Below, one piece after another: positions 1-10,021 of a stretch of 64,000 nt of DNA; positions within the stretch are counted from its first letter, which is position 1; every line of letters begins with the position of its first letter. The notes under the pieces are model-generated. The model saw only the letters and a program-made list of their open reading frames with translations. It searched no databases and was not told the origin of the DNA. The DNA is from Runella sp. (GTDB taxonomy: Bacteria; Bacteroidota; Bacteroidia; Cytophagales; Spirosomataceae): assembly GCA_023254175.1 (NCBI GenBank), contig JALQYJ010000107.1:1-64000 (forward strand), in the 5' to 3' direction. Position numbers and translations under genes: made by a program.

Positions 1-207
1 AGACCCAGAACAACACTCAACTTCTTATCCCCCATTGAGTTTATTCAAAATCAAAAAATTGCATTTCAATATTGAATTCACGTCATGTAAAAAATAGCTA
101 TTGAAGAGGAAATGCTTTTGTAGGAAGAGTAAACACCACGTTTTTTGCCTTCGACGGTGATTAAATCGTTGCAATTGGAGAGATAACCTAAAATATCAAG
201 TAGACCT

Positions 208-933
208 TCAGCCCCATTGTTCATCGGCGTACTCACTTTCGCTTGATTTTGAAACAAACAAAGGCCGTGCTTTGATGGGGTGTTCGGGTTTGACGGTTCG
301 GAAGTTACGGTATTGTTCGTTCGAGATGATTTCGAGTAAAAGAGCACGTTTTAGAATAACTGAAAAAGGCATTTGGAAGAAATCAGAAATGTCCATCGCC
401 AACGATGCTGATAATTTAGAAATACCTCGGCGAAAAAAGCTACGTACGTCGGCCTCTGGCAGGAAGGTTTCAAATACCAATTGCTCGGCGCGGCTGCTAA
501 GGTCAGCCGCAGAGTAGTTCATATACAACCCCAACGAAGTGACCAAAAAACAGATGTAGTAGTGGCGTTCGTAATCAGACGCTTTGGCATTAATAAAAAC
601 CCATCCTTTGTTTTGATATAGGGCCGAGAAGCCTACAAAATCGTTTTCGATGTGGTGAAGCTGGGCTACTTTTACGTCTTCGGGGTAGGCGAGTCGGCGC
701 CCAATTTGCCGAATAATTTCCTGCCCCGACGACACATCGGTGGCTTCGCCAGCAGGTTCTAGCAGCCACTCTTCCGTCAAAAGAGTTTGGAAAAGGCGCT
801 CCCCTTCACGTTGTGCCGCGATTTGTCCCAAGTGCAGTACTGTGCGGTCGGGCAAATGAAAATCAATGGCTACTTGGTTGATAGGTGGCTTTTTCTTTCT
901 CATGGCTTTCTTAAAAGCTTGATTTATAGGCAA
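208..933 (-). CDS. ImmA/IrrE-like domain protein with apparently degenerate active site
   Basis: 241-aa ORF; segment GWVFINAKASDYERHYYICFLVTSLGLYMNY...RAEQLVFETFLPEADV...DISDFFQMPFSVILKRALLLEIIS resembles ImmA/IrrE layout (R-x-T-x-A-HELGH ... EANxFAAELLMPE ... helical tail) but has no HExxH. Confidence 0.55.
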   Translation of the reverse strand: MPINQAFKKAMRKKKPPINQVAIDFHLPDRTVLHLGQIAAQREGERLFQTLLTEEWLLEPAGEATDVSSGQEIIRQIGRRLAYPEDVKVAQLHHIENDFVGFSALYQNKGWVFINAKASDYERHYYICFLVTSLGLYMNYSAADLSSRAEQLVFETFLPEADVRSFFRRGISKLSASLAMDISDFFQMPFSVILKRALLLEIISNEQYRNFRTVKPEHPIKARPLFVSKSSESEYADEQWG

Positions 934-1035
934 AAGTACGCGGAATTTATAAATGCCCCTAAAGCGACCTATTCATTTTTTTGAAATAACTCGTTTTTCA
1001 AAACCTGCACTTTTCTGATTGTCAATTTAGAAAGG

Positions 1036-1043
1036 TAGCTTTG
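1036..1043 (+). promoter_or_regulatory. Bacteroidetes-type -7 element TAGCTTTG upstream of gcvT
   Basis: Matches TAnnTTTG, 27 bp before the ATG at 1070; no clear -33 TTTG. Confidence 0.4.
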
Positions 1044-1069
1044 CACCCAAATTTCAACAAGCCAAAAAC

Positions 1070-2170
1070 ATGACTGAGCAACTAAAAACAGTTCCTCTTA
1101 ACGACCTACACCAACAGTTGGGGGCAAAAATGGTACCATTTGCGGGCTACGTAATGCCTGTTCGTTATTCGTCTGACCTCGAAGAACATCACTGCGTTCG
1201 CAACGGCGTGGGTGTGTTTGATGTGTCACACATGGGTGAGTTTATTATCAAAGGCCCCAAAGCCTTGGACTTGATTCAGCGCGTTTCGGCCAACGACGCT
1301 TCGGTTCTCTTTGATGGGAAAATTCAATATAGCTATCTCCCCAACGGTAAAGGCGGGGTAGTTGACGATTTATTGGTGTATCGAGTAAGTGCGGATGAGT
1401 ATTTTTTGGTCGTCAATGCGTCAAATATCGAAAAAGATTGGAATTGGATTCAGAGCCAGAATACTGAAAGTGTCGAAATGCACAACATTTCAGACGACCT
1501 TTGCTTGTTTGCCGTTCAAGGCCCCAAAGCTGCTGAAGCACTTCAGTCGTTGACGGAAGTCAACTTGGCGGAGATGGATTATTATACTTTTGTGAAAGGT
1601 GTGTTTGCTGGTTTACCTGACATCATCATTTCGGCAACGGGCTACACGGGTGCGGGTGGTTTTGAGTTGTACATACCCAAAGAAGCGGCGGTTGAAGTGT
1701 GGAATGCTATTTTTGAAGCAGGAAAGGAATTTGGTATAAAACCAATTGGTCTTGGTGCACGCGATACTCTCCGTTTAGAAATGGGCTATTGCTTATATGG
1801 AAACGATATTGATGACACCACTTCGCCGTTGGAGGCTGGGCTTGGCTGGGTGACAAAGTTTACCAAAAACTTCATCGACTCAGAAGTGCTTCTGGCACAA
1901 AAACAAGCGGGGCTTGCCAACAAATTGGTAGGTTTTGAAATGATTGATCGTGGAATCCCGCGTGGGCACTACGAATTGTGCGATGCCGAAGGAAATGCGA
2001 TTGGACACGTAACGTCAGGAACGCAGTCGCCAACATTGTCAAAGGGAATTGGACTTGGGTATGTTCCATTAGCAAATAGCAAAGTAGGAAGCGAAATTTT
2101 TGTAAAAGTACGCGAGCGTTTGCTCAAAGCCCAAGTGGTGAAATTGCCTTTTGTAAAACCAACGGTCTAA
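1070..2170 (+). CDS. gcvT: Glycine cleavage system aminomethyltransferase (T protein)
   Basis: 366 aa; [41 protein letters not shown] motifs. Confidence 0.96.
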   Translation: MTEQLKTVPLNDLHQQLGAKMVPFAGYVMPVRYSSDLEEHHCVRNGVGVFDVSHMGEFIIKGPKALDLIQRVSANDASVLFDGKIQYSYLPNGKGGVVDDLLVYRVSADEYFLVVNASNIEKDWNWIQSQNTESVEMHNISDDLCLFAVQGPKAAEALQSLTEVNLAEMDYYTFVKGVFAGLPDIIISATGYTGAGGFELYIPKEAAVEVWNAIFEAGKEFGIKPIGLGARDTLRLEMGYCLYGNDIDDTTSPLEAGLGWVTKFTKNFIDSEVLLAQKQAGLANKLVGFEMIDRGIPRGHYELCDAEGNAIGHVTSGTQSPTLSKGIGLGYVPLANSKVGSEIFVKVRERLLKAQVVKLPFVKPTV

Positions 2171-2180
2171 TATTTTTTGT

Positions 2181-2888
2181 ATGAAATCAATTAATGTCTG
2201 TTTAACTCCTGACTTACTCCACCTTCATAACATTGATAACACGATTGTGGTGGTGACGGATATTTTTCGGGCTACCTCGTGCATGGTGACGGGCCTGGCT
2301 TATGGCATAGGAAGTATCACGCCCGTCGCCACGGTAGAAGAATGTTTTGAACTTCAACAAAAAGGCTACATCGCCGCCGCCGAAAGAAACGCCATGAAAG
2401 TCGAAGGGTTTGACCTCGACAATTCACCGTTTAGCTACATGGACGAAGACTTAGTGGGGGCAAACATTGCCATGACGACCACCAACGGTACTTTATCTAT
2501 TACTAAAGCCAAAACGTCGGCCGTGAAAGTATTGGTGGGGGCATTTTTGAATTTAGGCGCAATTGCCAACCACCTTAGTTCTCAGCCTTACGACGTACTT
2601 GTGTTGTGTGCGGGCTGGAAAGGGCGGGTCAATTTGGAAGATACACTCTTTGCAGGAGCGTTGGTTGACGCCCTCAAAGACGAATACATCATTGGCGAAG
2701 ATAGTGCTTTGATAGCCATGCGAGCGTATCAACAAGCCCAAAATGACTTGCTAGGGTATGTCGCGAACTCGTCGCACGTGCGACGTTTACAGCGTCTAGG
2801 TATTCATAAAGACATTGCGTATTGCTTGCAGCGCGACTTATACGACGTTGTACCCGTACTTCGCGGAAGCACTCTCGTGAATATGTAG
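2181..2888 (+). CDS. comB: 2-phosphosulfolactate phosphatase family protein
   Basis: 235 aa; DIFRATS, AERNAMKVEGFDLDNSP, TTTNGT motifs. Confidence 0.88.
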   Translation: MKSINVCLTPDLLHLHNIDNTIVVVTDIFRATSCMVTGLAYGIGSITPVATVEECFELQQKGYIAAAERNAMKVEGFDLDNSPFSYMDEDLVGANIAMTTTNGTLSITKAKTSAVKVLVGAFLNLGAIANHLSSQPYDVLVLCAGWKGRVNLEDTLFAGALVDALKDEYIIGEDSALIAMRAYQQAQNDLLGYVANSSHVRRLQRLGIHKDIAYCLQRDLYDVVPVLRGSTLVNM

Positions 2889-2925
2889 TATCGTGGAGCG
2901 GGTTGCTTATAACCCACACGCTGTA

Positions 2926-2949
2926 GTTGGGGTTGTGAGCAACCCCAAC
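2926..2949. repeat. Palindrome GTTGGGGTT-GTGAGC-AACCCCAAC
   Basis: 9-bp perfect arms; smaller GGGTT-GCTTAT-AACCC hairpin just upstream; a similar element is at 49837-49861. Confidence 0.7.
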
Positions 2950-2956
2950 ACACTTA

Positions 2957-3988
2957 CTACCGCGTCAAATGCTGCCAACCTTGCGCCTGCACAGGGAAGC
3001 GGCCTCCTCCTTTGGTAATAATTTCTACGGCAGATGGGTCATTGGTCATAAAGCCAATGAAGCTAATGTGCGGTGAGTTTTTGATTTTTTCGTAATCTGT
3101 TTGTTTAATCGTAAACAGCAACTCGTAATCTTCCCCCCCGTTCAACGCTGCCGTTAAAGGGCTTAATTTAAACTCATCGGCGGTGAGGAATGTTTCATCG
3201 GCGACAGGAATATGTTCTTCAAAAATTTGGGCACCTGTCCCCGAATGTTTGCACAAATGCAAGATTTCAGACGCTAGTCCGTCTGACACGTCAATCATGG
3301 AAGTAGGAACCAAATCGGCATCGTTCAACTCATAAATGATGTTGGTACGCGCTTCGGGCTTCAGTTGACGGCCTACCAAGTAAGCTTTGCCTTCAAGTTG
3401 GGGTTGCATATTGGGATTTTCTAAAAATTCCCTTTTTTCGCGTTCGAGTAATTGAAGCCCCAAATACGCCGCGCCTAAGTCGCCAGTCACACAAATGACA
3501 TCGTTGGGGTGGGCACCGCTTCGGTATACGATTTTGTCTTTTTTGACCGTTCCGATGGCTGTTACCGATAGCACAAGCCCCGACCGCGACGCACTCGTGT
3601 CGCCACCTACCAAGTCAACTTTGTACGCTTCGCAAGCCGTTTGAATACCTGCATAAAGTTCATCAATGGCCTCCATCGAAAAACGATTGCTTAACCCAAT
3701 GCTCACTGTAATTTGGTGCGGGGTGCCGTTCATGGCAGCAATGTCCGAAACGTTGACAGCGACGGCCTTGTAGCCTAAATGCTTCAGGGGGGCGTAGCTC
3801 AAATCGAAATGAATACCCTCGATGAGCATATCGGTCGAAACTAAAGTATATTCATCACTGCCTGTATCTATGACGGCAGCGTCGTCGCCAATTCCTTTGA
3901 TGGTTTGGGGCAAAGTAGGAGTAAACTGCTGATTGATGCGCTCAATTAGCCCAAATTCGCCTAAAGTGGAAAGCTCGGTTCTCGTCAT
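2957..3988 (-). CDS. thiL: Thiamine-monophosphate kinase
   Basis: 343 aa; GIGDDAAVID, DMLIEGIHF, VGGDTSAS, ISVSDGLASE-like (MIDVSDGLASE), GGEDYELLF motifs. Confidence 0.95.
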   Translation of the reverse strand: MTRTELSTLGEFGLIERINQQFTPTLPQTIKGIGDDAAVIDTGSDEYTLVSTDMLIEGIHFDLSYAPLKHLGYKAVAVNVSDIAAMNGTPHQITVSIGLSNRFSMEAIDELYAGIQTACEAYKVDLVGGDTSASRSGLVLSVTAIGTVKKDKIVYRSGAHPNDVICVTGDLGAAYLGLQLLEREKREFLENPNMQPQLEGKAYLVGRQLKPEARTNIIYELNDADLVPTSMIDVSDGLASEILHLCKHSGTGAQIFEEHIPVADETFLTADEFKLSPLTAALNGGEDYELLFTIKQTDYEKIKNSPHISFIGFMTNDPSAVEIITKGGGRFPVQAQGWQHLTR

Positions 3989-4153
3989 TTTGGAAAAAGT
4001 GTCAGATGGCTGACATTCGCTTTGAATTAAAAGTCAGATAATTATATCACAAAACTTTTCGCTGCAAAGTTCGTTAAAATTATGTCTTTTCTCGTATGTA
4101 TTTGTGGGAAACGCGCCAAGGCACTTTCATAACCCCTTTTTTGTTGACTAATT

Positions 4154-4807
4154 ATGAAGACAATCCTCAAAAAACTTATTCTCGGAACGCTGACGTTGAC
4201 GGCACTTTCGTCGTGTGGACAGTCGGCAAAAAAAATCGAACAAATGGAAGACAAAGCAAAAACACTAACAGGATTGGCCACCGCAACTTTTGGTACGGGC
4301 TGTTTCTGGTGCACCGAAGCCGTCTATCAAGAGATGGAAGGCGTAGAGTCGGTGGTGTCGGGGTACTCGGGTGGATTTATCGAAAATCCCACTTACGAAC
4401 AAGTATGTAGCAAAATAACGGGCCATGCCGAATGTGTGGAAATCAAATACGACCCTAAAAAAGTGAGCTATGTAGAATTATTGGAGGTATTTTTCCGCGT
4501 CCATGACCCAACGACCAAAGACCGCCAAGGCAATGACGTAGGGCCACAGTACCGCTCAGCGATTTTTTATCATAACGATGAACAAAAACAGTTGGCCGAA
4601 AAAGCCATCAAAGAACTCAATGCCTCAGGAGCTTACAGCAAGCCTATTGTCACGGAAGTAACCAAAGCAGAGAAATTTTACGTAGCAGAAGACTACCACC
4701 AGAATTATTTTGCTAATAATCCGAACCAAGGCTACTGTGCCTTTGTGGTTGCACCTAAATTGGATAAATTCCGTAAGGTGTTTAAAGAAAAATTGAAGAA
4801 GAATTAG
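4154..4807 (+). CDS. msrA: Peptide-methionine (S)-S-oxide reductase, predicted lipoprotein
   Basis: 217 aa; GCFWCTEAVYQ, GYSGG, EYHQ-like AEDYHQNYF; lipobox LSSC. Confidence 0.95.
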   Translation: MKTILKKLILGTLTLTALSSCGQSAKKIEQMEDKAKTLTGLATATFGTGCFWCTEAVYQEMEGVESVVSGYSGGFIENPTYEQVCSKITGHAECVEIKYDPKKVSYVELLEVFFRVHDPTTKDRQGNDVGPQYRSAIFYHNDEQKQLAEKAIKELNASGAYSKPIVTEVTKAEKFYVAEDYHQNYFANNPNQGYCAFVVAPKLDKFRKVFKEKLKKN

Positions 4808-4871
4808 TGAAGTTCGGAAGTGAGTTGTTTTTCAAACGGCTAAATAGCAAAGCCCCTTTTAAACACCTTTC

Positions 4872-5666
4872 TCATTCCTCCAACAGCTCTGTCTCTACTT
4901 CCAGCGAGTTGAGGGTTGCATTGCCAAATTGCGTGACCATCGCGACGTCGGCGGCGTCGCGGCCGTAGCCCAGTACGATGCGGTAGCCGTGGGTTTCTGA
5001 TTGAACGGCGTCGAAGGTGTACCATCGGTCGCCTACATACGCCTCAAACCATGCGTGTAAATCCATAAAATTGAGCTTGTCGAGGTAGCCAACGGTCATA
5101 CGGGCGGGAATAGATAGCGTGCGGCATAAGGCAATGCCCAAATGTGTAAAATCTCGGCAAACACCTATCCGCTGGTAAAAAAGATCCAAGGCGGTGGTGG
5201 TAGAGTCGGTGGCGTTGTATTGGTACTTGATATGTTGATAAATCCAACGCCTGATGGCTTCTACCTGTTCGTATCCCCAAGAAGCATCGCCTACGATTTG
5301 GCTTGCTAACTGTTGAAGTTCGGCTAAGTCTGACTGACAATAACGGCTAGGAGAAAGGTACACCAACGTGTCTGTAGGCAGATTTTCCACCAGAATATAC
5401 GGAGGAAAGAGTAGATGTGGCGTATCTTCTTTTGTCACTAGCACTTCAATTTCTGTTGTAATCGTACACTGACCAACGGGAAGAACTGCTCGTACGCAAT
5501 GATTTTCAAAAGAGTCGTTGTACGTGTTAAAAGTAACGGAAGGCTCCAGATGAAAATCTTCTTTGAGGACAGTTTGCCCTTCTTGGCGGCGGGGACTAAG
5601 AAGCAGGTGAACGGTTGTAGGGGTGTGTATTTGGTACTTAAATACACTTTTGCCTCTTATCTTCAT
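4872..5666 (-). CDS. Transglutaminase-like domain protein
   Basis: 264 aa; GVCRDFTHLGIALCRTLSIPARMTVGYL ... DLHAWFEAYV gives Cys/His/Asp transglutaminase core. Confidence 0.9.
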   Translation of the reverse strand: MKIRGKSVFKYQIHTPTTVHLLLSPRRQEGQTVLKEDFHLEPSVTFNTYNDSFENHCVRAVLPVGQCTITTEIEVLVTKEDTPHLLFPPYILVENLPTDTLVYLSPSRYCQSDLAELQQLASQIVGDASWGYEQVEAIRRWIYQHIKYQYNATDSTTTALDLFYQRIGVCRDFTHLGIALCRTLSIPARMTVGYLDKLNFMDLHAWFEAYVGDRWYTFDAVQSETHGYRIVLGYGRDAADVAMVTQFGNATLNSLEVETELLEE

Positions 5667-5748
5667 GAGTAAAAAACGTCAGAATAGAATTTTGTGAAAA
5701 ATACTAAAAAAAAGCCGTTTTAACATCATTCTCGCCAATTTTTGGCTA

Positions 5749-5781
5749 AAGAAGGCAGGTTCCTTACGGGCCTGCCTTCTT
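5749..5781. terminator. Hairpin AAGAAGGCAGG...CCTGCCTTCTT
   Basis: 11-bp perfect stem, 11-nt loop, just 3' of the minus-strand ThuA gene. Confidence 0.55.
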
Positions 5782-5812
5782 CGTGATTGTACTCAGGTGC
5801 CAACGTAACCCC

Positions 5813-6574
5813 TTACATTGGTTTCTTTACGGACTTGCGTCCCATGGCGTATTCGATGCCGCCTAAGAGGTGTTGCACAAACAATGGCTCTACGAATGAT
5901 TCGTCGGTATGGCCGCCACCTGTGTAAAACGAGCGTCCTCCGTCAAATTCACGATACCATATAAACGGGTGATTGACCCCGTTGGCGCCCCCTTTGTAGG
6001 TGCTTTCATCGAGCGTGGCGAGGACTTTAATCCCCAGCACAATTTTTTTATAATTATATAATTCATCAAAACGCTTCCAGCGGTCGGGGAGCATTGAGGT
6101 AGAAGGGTGTTCTTTACTGTTTACCACCACGTCCACATTTTGCTGTTTGGGGTGGCTAAGAAAATAGGCGCCTACCAACTGATTGTACCAAGGCCAATTG
6201 TATTCGGTATCGGCTGCGGCATGAATTCCAACGTAGCCTCCTCCTCCGCGAATGTATTGCTCAAAAGCCGCTTGTTGTGTGTCGTCGAGGACATCACCAG
6301 TAGTGCTCAAAAATACTACAGCTTTGTATTTCTTTAAGTTTTCAGCCGTAAATACACTTGCATTTTCGGTCGTATCTACTGCGAATTTGTTTTGTTGACC
6401 AAGCAGCAGCAATGCAGCCTTTCCCTTTGGAATAGACGCGTGCCGAAAGCCCTTGGTTTTAGAAAAAACCAAGATGGCATCTTTGGTTGCCGATCCGGCT
6501 TTTGTCTTTTTTTGGGCGAACGAATTTACCGTGAGCGCCAACAAAAAAGCGCAGCAGTAAAACAATCTTTTCAT
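5813..6574 (-). CDS. ThuA domain-containing protein, secreted
   Basis: 253 aa; signal peptide; FSKTKGFRHASIPKG, GGGGYVGIHAAADTEYNWPWY, GGGHTDESF. Confidence 0.9.
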   Translation of the reverse strand: MKRLFYCCAFLLALTVNSFAQKKTKAGSATKDAILVFSKTKGFRHASIPKGKAALLLLGQQNKFAVDTTENASVFTAENLKKYKAVVFLSTTGDVLDDTQQAAFEQYIRGGGGYVGIHAAADTEYNWPWYNQLVGAYFLSHPKQQNVDVVVNSKEHPSTSMLPDRWKRFDELYNYKKIVLGIKVLATLDESTYKGGANGVNHPFIWYREFDGGRSFYTGGGHTDESFVEPLFVQHLLGGIEYAMGRKSVKKPM

Positions 6575-6648
6575 AATTCATTGGGTATTTTGAAAAGAAA
6601 GACGTGCCCAAATGAAAACTACTATAAAAACTAAGAAGTAGTTGAGAG

Positions 6649-7110
6649 TTATTGTTCACTCTTCACGGAGGCCTTCTCGTATTTTTTTGGAGCGTACAAA
6701 AACCCAAATGCTTCGGCACCGTCGCGTTCGTGGACTTTGTGGTGAATGTAATGCGCCCGAATGATACGATTGAGATAGCGATTGCTGGTTTTAAATTTGA
6801 TTTTGACCCGACGATGAACAATGACGTCGTGAAAAAGAAAATACCCAATGCCGTAGAGGGTTATGCCAAAACCAACGTACATCAACCAACGAAGCGATTC
6901 TACTTCTGAGCCTACCACGATGAGGCCTGTGGCTGACACGCCGAAAATAACTCCAAAAAGGTCATTGGTTTCCCACCAGCCTTTGTGGTGCACGTGGTGC
7001 GATTCGTGCCAGTTCCACATGATGCCGTGCATGATGTATTTGTGTGTAAACCAGGCAAAGCCTTCCATAAAAACAAACGTGCCGAGCACAAGAAGAAAAT
7101 TGAGTAGCAT
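6649..7110 (-). CDS. Beta-carotene hydroxylase / fatty acid hydroxylase family (CrtZ-like)
   Basis: 153 aa; His clusters HKYIMHG, HESHHVHH, FHDVIVHRR, HYIHHKVH. Confidence 0.85.
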   Translation of the reverse strand: MLLNFLLVLGTFVFMEGFAWFTHKYIMHGIMWNWHESHHVHHKGWWETNDLFGVIFGVSATGLIVVGSEVESLRWLMYVGFGITLYGIGYFLFHDVIVHRRVKIKFKTSNRYLNRIIRAHYIHHKVHERDGAEAFGFLYAPKKYEKASVKSEQ

Positions 7111-7198
7111 AGGAAATAAATGTCCGATGTTTTCAGAAAAACCAATTTTTAGGTTATTTTGTTAGACAACAAAATCAAAACATTGCAAATTTAGCTTT

Positions 7199-8920
7199 AT
7201 GTCAGCACTTACCATACCGCAGCGCCCGCTCCGTCCGTTTTTGGGTGAGGAGTTTTCTTTGACGACTTGGGAGCAGCTTCAACCTTTTTATGAAAACCTA
7301 AAAAACCGGGCTATTGAATCAGCAGATGAACTTCGTCAGTGGTTTTTGGACAAAAGTGAATTGGAGTCGTACTTGTCCGAAAACTTCGCGTGGCGATACA
7401 TTCGCATGACCTGCGATACTAGCAGCGAACAATATCAACAAGAATTTAATGATTTTGTGGAGAACTTTCAGCCACAGCTCAGTACCTACGGAAATGAGCT
7501 AGATAAAAAAGCGTTGGCCAGTCCGTTTTTGAGTGAACTCAAAGACCAAGGTTTTGAAATAGCGCTGCGCGGAATGAAGAAGGCGATTGAGATTTTTAGG
7601 GAAGAAAATATCCCGCTACAAACCCAAATCCAAACCGAACAAGCCCAATACGGCGCGATTATCGGGGCGATGATGGTAACTATAAACGGAGAAGAAATGA
7701 CGCTCCAAAAAGCGTCGGATATATTGCAATCAACCGACCGCGCGGTGCGTGAAGAAGCATGGCAACAAATTCAAACGCGCCGCTTGGCCGACAAAGATAA
7801 GCTTGACCAATTACTCAATTCCCTTCGTGATTTGCGGCACGAAGTGGCTACCAACGCGGGGTTTGCCAATTTCCGCGATTTTATGTTTGCCGCACTTGGT
7901 CGTTTTGATTACACACCGCAAGATTGTTTCAATTTCCATGAGTCGGTGGCGGATGCGGTAGTGCCCATGCTTAACGACATGGCTCAAGAGCGCAAAGATG
8001 CACTGGCACTGGAGGGGCTCCGCCCGTGGGATTTTAAAGTCGACCCCCAAAATCGCCCGCCGCTAAAACCGTTTAGTACGGGGGAAGAATTGTTAGAAAA
8101 AACGATTATTTGTTTCACAAATCTTGACCCACAACTCGGTGATTATTTACGGATTATGAAAGCCATGGGGCATCTCGACCTCGAATCGCGGAAGGGGAAA
8201 GCGCCAGGTGGGTATAATTATCCGTTGGAAGAAATCGGGGTGCCGTTTATTTTTATGAATGCTACCTCTAATCTGCGCGATTTGGTGACACTGCTGCACG
8301 AAGGTGGCCACGCCGTACATAATTTCGTGACGCGAGATTTGATGCTCAACGCCTTCAAAAATCCTCCTGCTGAAGTGGCGGAATTGGCCTCGATGAGCAT
8401 GGAGTTGTTGACGATGGACTACTGGGATGTGTTCTTCGATAATGAAGATGACCTACGCCGCGCCAAAATCCAGCACTTGGAGTCGATTATCGAAACGTTA
8501 CCTTGGGTAGCTACCATCGACAAATTCCAGCATTGGCTGTACGAAAATCCTACCCATACCGTTGAGCAACGTCAAGAAGCTTGGTTGGAGATTTATGAAC
8601 AATTCAGTGACTCTCTGACCGACTGGAACGGACTCGATGACGCGAAAAAATACATTTGGCAAAAACAGCTCCATATTTACGAAGTGCCATTTTACTACAT
8701 TGAGTACGGCATGGCACAATTAGGAGCCGTAGGCGTGTGGCGCAATTACAAACAAAATCCACAAAAGGGACTCGAAGGGTATTTGAACGCCTTGAAATTG
8801 GGCTACACCGTGCCGATTAGCCAAATTTACGGAGCAGCCAACATTCCTTTCGATTTCTCAAAAGGTTATATTACCGAGTTGATTAATTTTGTAAAAGAGG
8901 AACTGACGAAATTGAAATAA
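7199..8920 (+). CDS. M3 family oligoendopeptidase
   Basis: 573 aa; HEGGHAVH metalloprotease motif, M3 layout. Confidence 0.93.
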   Translation: MSALTIPQRPLRPFLGEEFSLTTWEQLQPFYENLKNRAIESADELRQWFLDKSELESYLSENFAWRYIRMTCDTSSEQYQQEFNDFVENFQPQLSTYGNELDKKALASPFLSELKDQGFEIALRGMKKAIEIFREENIPLQTQIQTEQAQYGAIIGAMMVTINGEEMTLQKASDILQSTDRAVREEAWQQIQTRRLADKDKLDQLLNSLRDLRHEVATNAGFANFRDFMFAALGRFDYTPQDCFNFHESVADAVVPMLNDMAQERKDALALEGLRPWDFKVDPQNRPPLKPFSTGEELLEKTIICFTNLDPQLGDYLRIMKAMGHLDLESRKGKAPGGYNYPLEEIGVPFIFMNATSNLRDLVTLLHEGGHAVHNFVTRDLMLNAFKNPPAEVAELASMSMELLTMDYWDVFFDNEDDLRRAKIQHLESIIETLPWVATIDKFQHWLYENPTHTVEQRQEAWLEIYEQFSDSLTDWNGLDDAKKYIWQKQLHIYEVPFYYIEYGMAQLGAVGVWRNYKQNPQKGLEGYLNALKLGYTVPISQIYGAANIPFDFSKGYITELINFVKEELTKLK

Positions 8921-8928
8921 AACTGATT

Positions 8929-8995
8929 TTGGAGTGTCGAATGCAGAATGTCGAATAAGTGGATTTAATTAGACATTCTGCATTCGACACTCCAA
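8929..8995. repeat. 24-bp perfect inverted repeat TTGGAGTGTCGAATGCAGAATGTC / GACATTCTGCATTCGACACTCCAA
   Basis: Arms 8929-8952 and 8972-8995, 19-nt loop; between two convergent genes. Confidence 0.9.
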
Positions 8996-9988
8996 TCAAT
9001 TTTTAGGCTTATCTGCTGGTTTAAAATGTATTTCAGTTGAAAGTATGGCTTCGTTGATGGCCTCAAAATATGGGGAATTAGGGAAATCATGTTGAAAGCG
9101 CTCGAAAAGCCCTTTGAATTTTTTTATTCTTCCGTTGGGACCGATACCCCCTCGGGTAAAAAGCGACCGATGGGTGAGTTGTCCTAGGGTCAATTCGCGG
9201 GTTTTGGGAACGCTCTTGAGGGCTTCTAACATCGCATCGTAGGTTTTTTCCCAATGCGCGCTGTCGGTGACAAAAAATGCACCTCGCATCAGGCCCATAT
9301 CTAAACTAGCTCCTAAAAAATGCTGGTGAATGGAAGAAAGGTACAAGTCCGAGATACGTGCATCGTCCGAAAGCAGCTTAAAACGAGGGCTTTCATTGCG
9401 AGACGTCTCCCCTTGAGACTGTACATGGGTTTGTTTTCGAAGAAATTTCTGCCCTTCGAGTGAAGCCGTCACGTAAGTAGTCAAAAACGCATTGGTGGTG
9501 TCGCAGTTGCGTTGAAAGCGCTCCCAGTACTGGTCGGCTAAGTCGTTAATAATGGTGCTATAGTTATCAAGTGACATGTGCCGAACCAAGGGCTTTTCTC
9601 TCAGAGAGTCCCGCCCGAGCAGCATACTTTCGTACAAAAAATGTTGCAATGCGGCTGTACGCCCCTGCACTTGTGGCGACTGCGTACGGCTTGGATTACA
9701 AAAAATGAGGGTGTCGTTGGGCGATAAAATAAAATCAACCCGATAGCCGAGGCAGTCGATAGAAACTTTTTGGGTTGTCTCTAAACGAATATCGGTTTCA
9801 AAATTTCCGTGCGTATCCGTGCGTCCTTGGGCGATGGTCGTGGAGGTATAGAATGAAGCGGGAAGCCTGATTAAAATGTGGTAGTTTGAGGATGGAAATC
9901 CCTCAAAGTGCCCCCGAATGTGGACATTGGGCTGGGCAAAACACTGCATCGCTCCCAATAACAACGTACACAAAAATCGCATCTTCAT
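8996..9988 (-). CDS. Hypothetical secreted protein
   Basis: 330 aa; signal peptide MKMRFLCTLLLGAMQCFAQ; N-terminal beta-rich region resembling DUF4369-type domains. Confidence 0.6.
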   Translation of the reverse strand: MKMRFLCTLLLGAMQCFAQPNVHIRGHFEGFPSSNYHILIRLPASFYTSTTIAQGRTDTHGNFETDIRLETTQKVSIDCLGYRVDFILSPNDTLIFCNPSRTQSPQVQGRTAALQHFLYESMLLGRDSLREKPLVRHMSLDNYSTIINDLADQYWERFQRNCDTTNAFLTTYVTASLEGQKFLRKQTHVQSQGETSRNESPRFKLLSDDARISDLYLSSIHQHFLGASLDMGLMRGAFFVTDSAHWEKTYDAMLEALKSVPKTRELTLGQLTHRSLFTRGGIGPNGRIKKFKGLFERFQHDFPNSPYFEAINEAILSTEIHFKPADKPKN

Positions 9989-10021
9989 TTGGTATAAATA
10001 AATAGTGATTAAGGGTAAATT

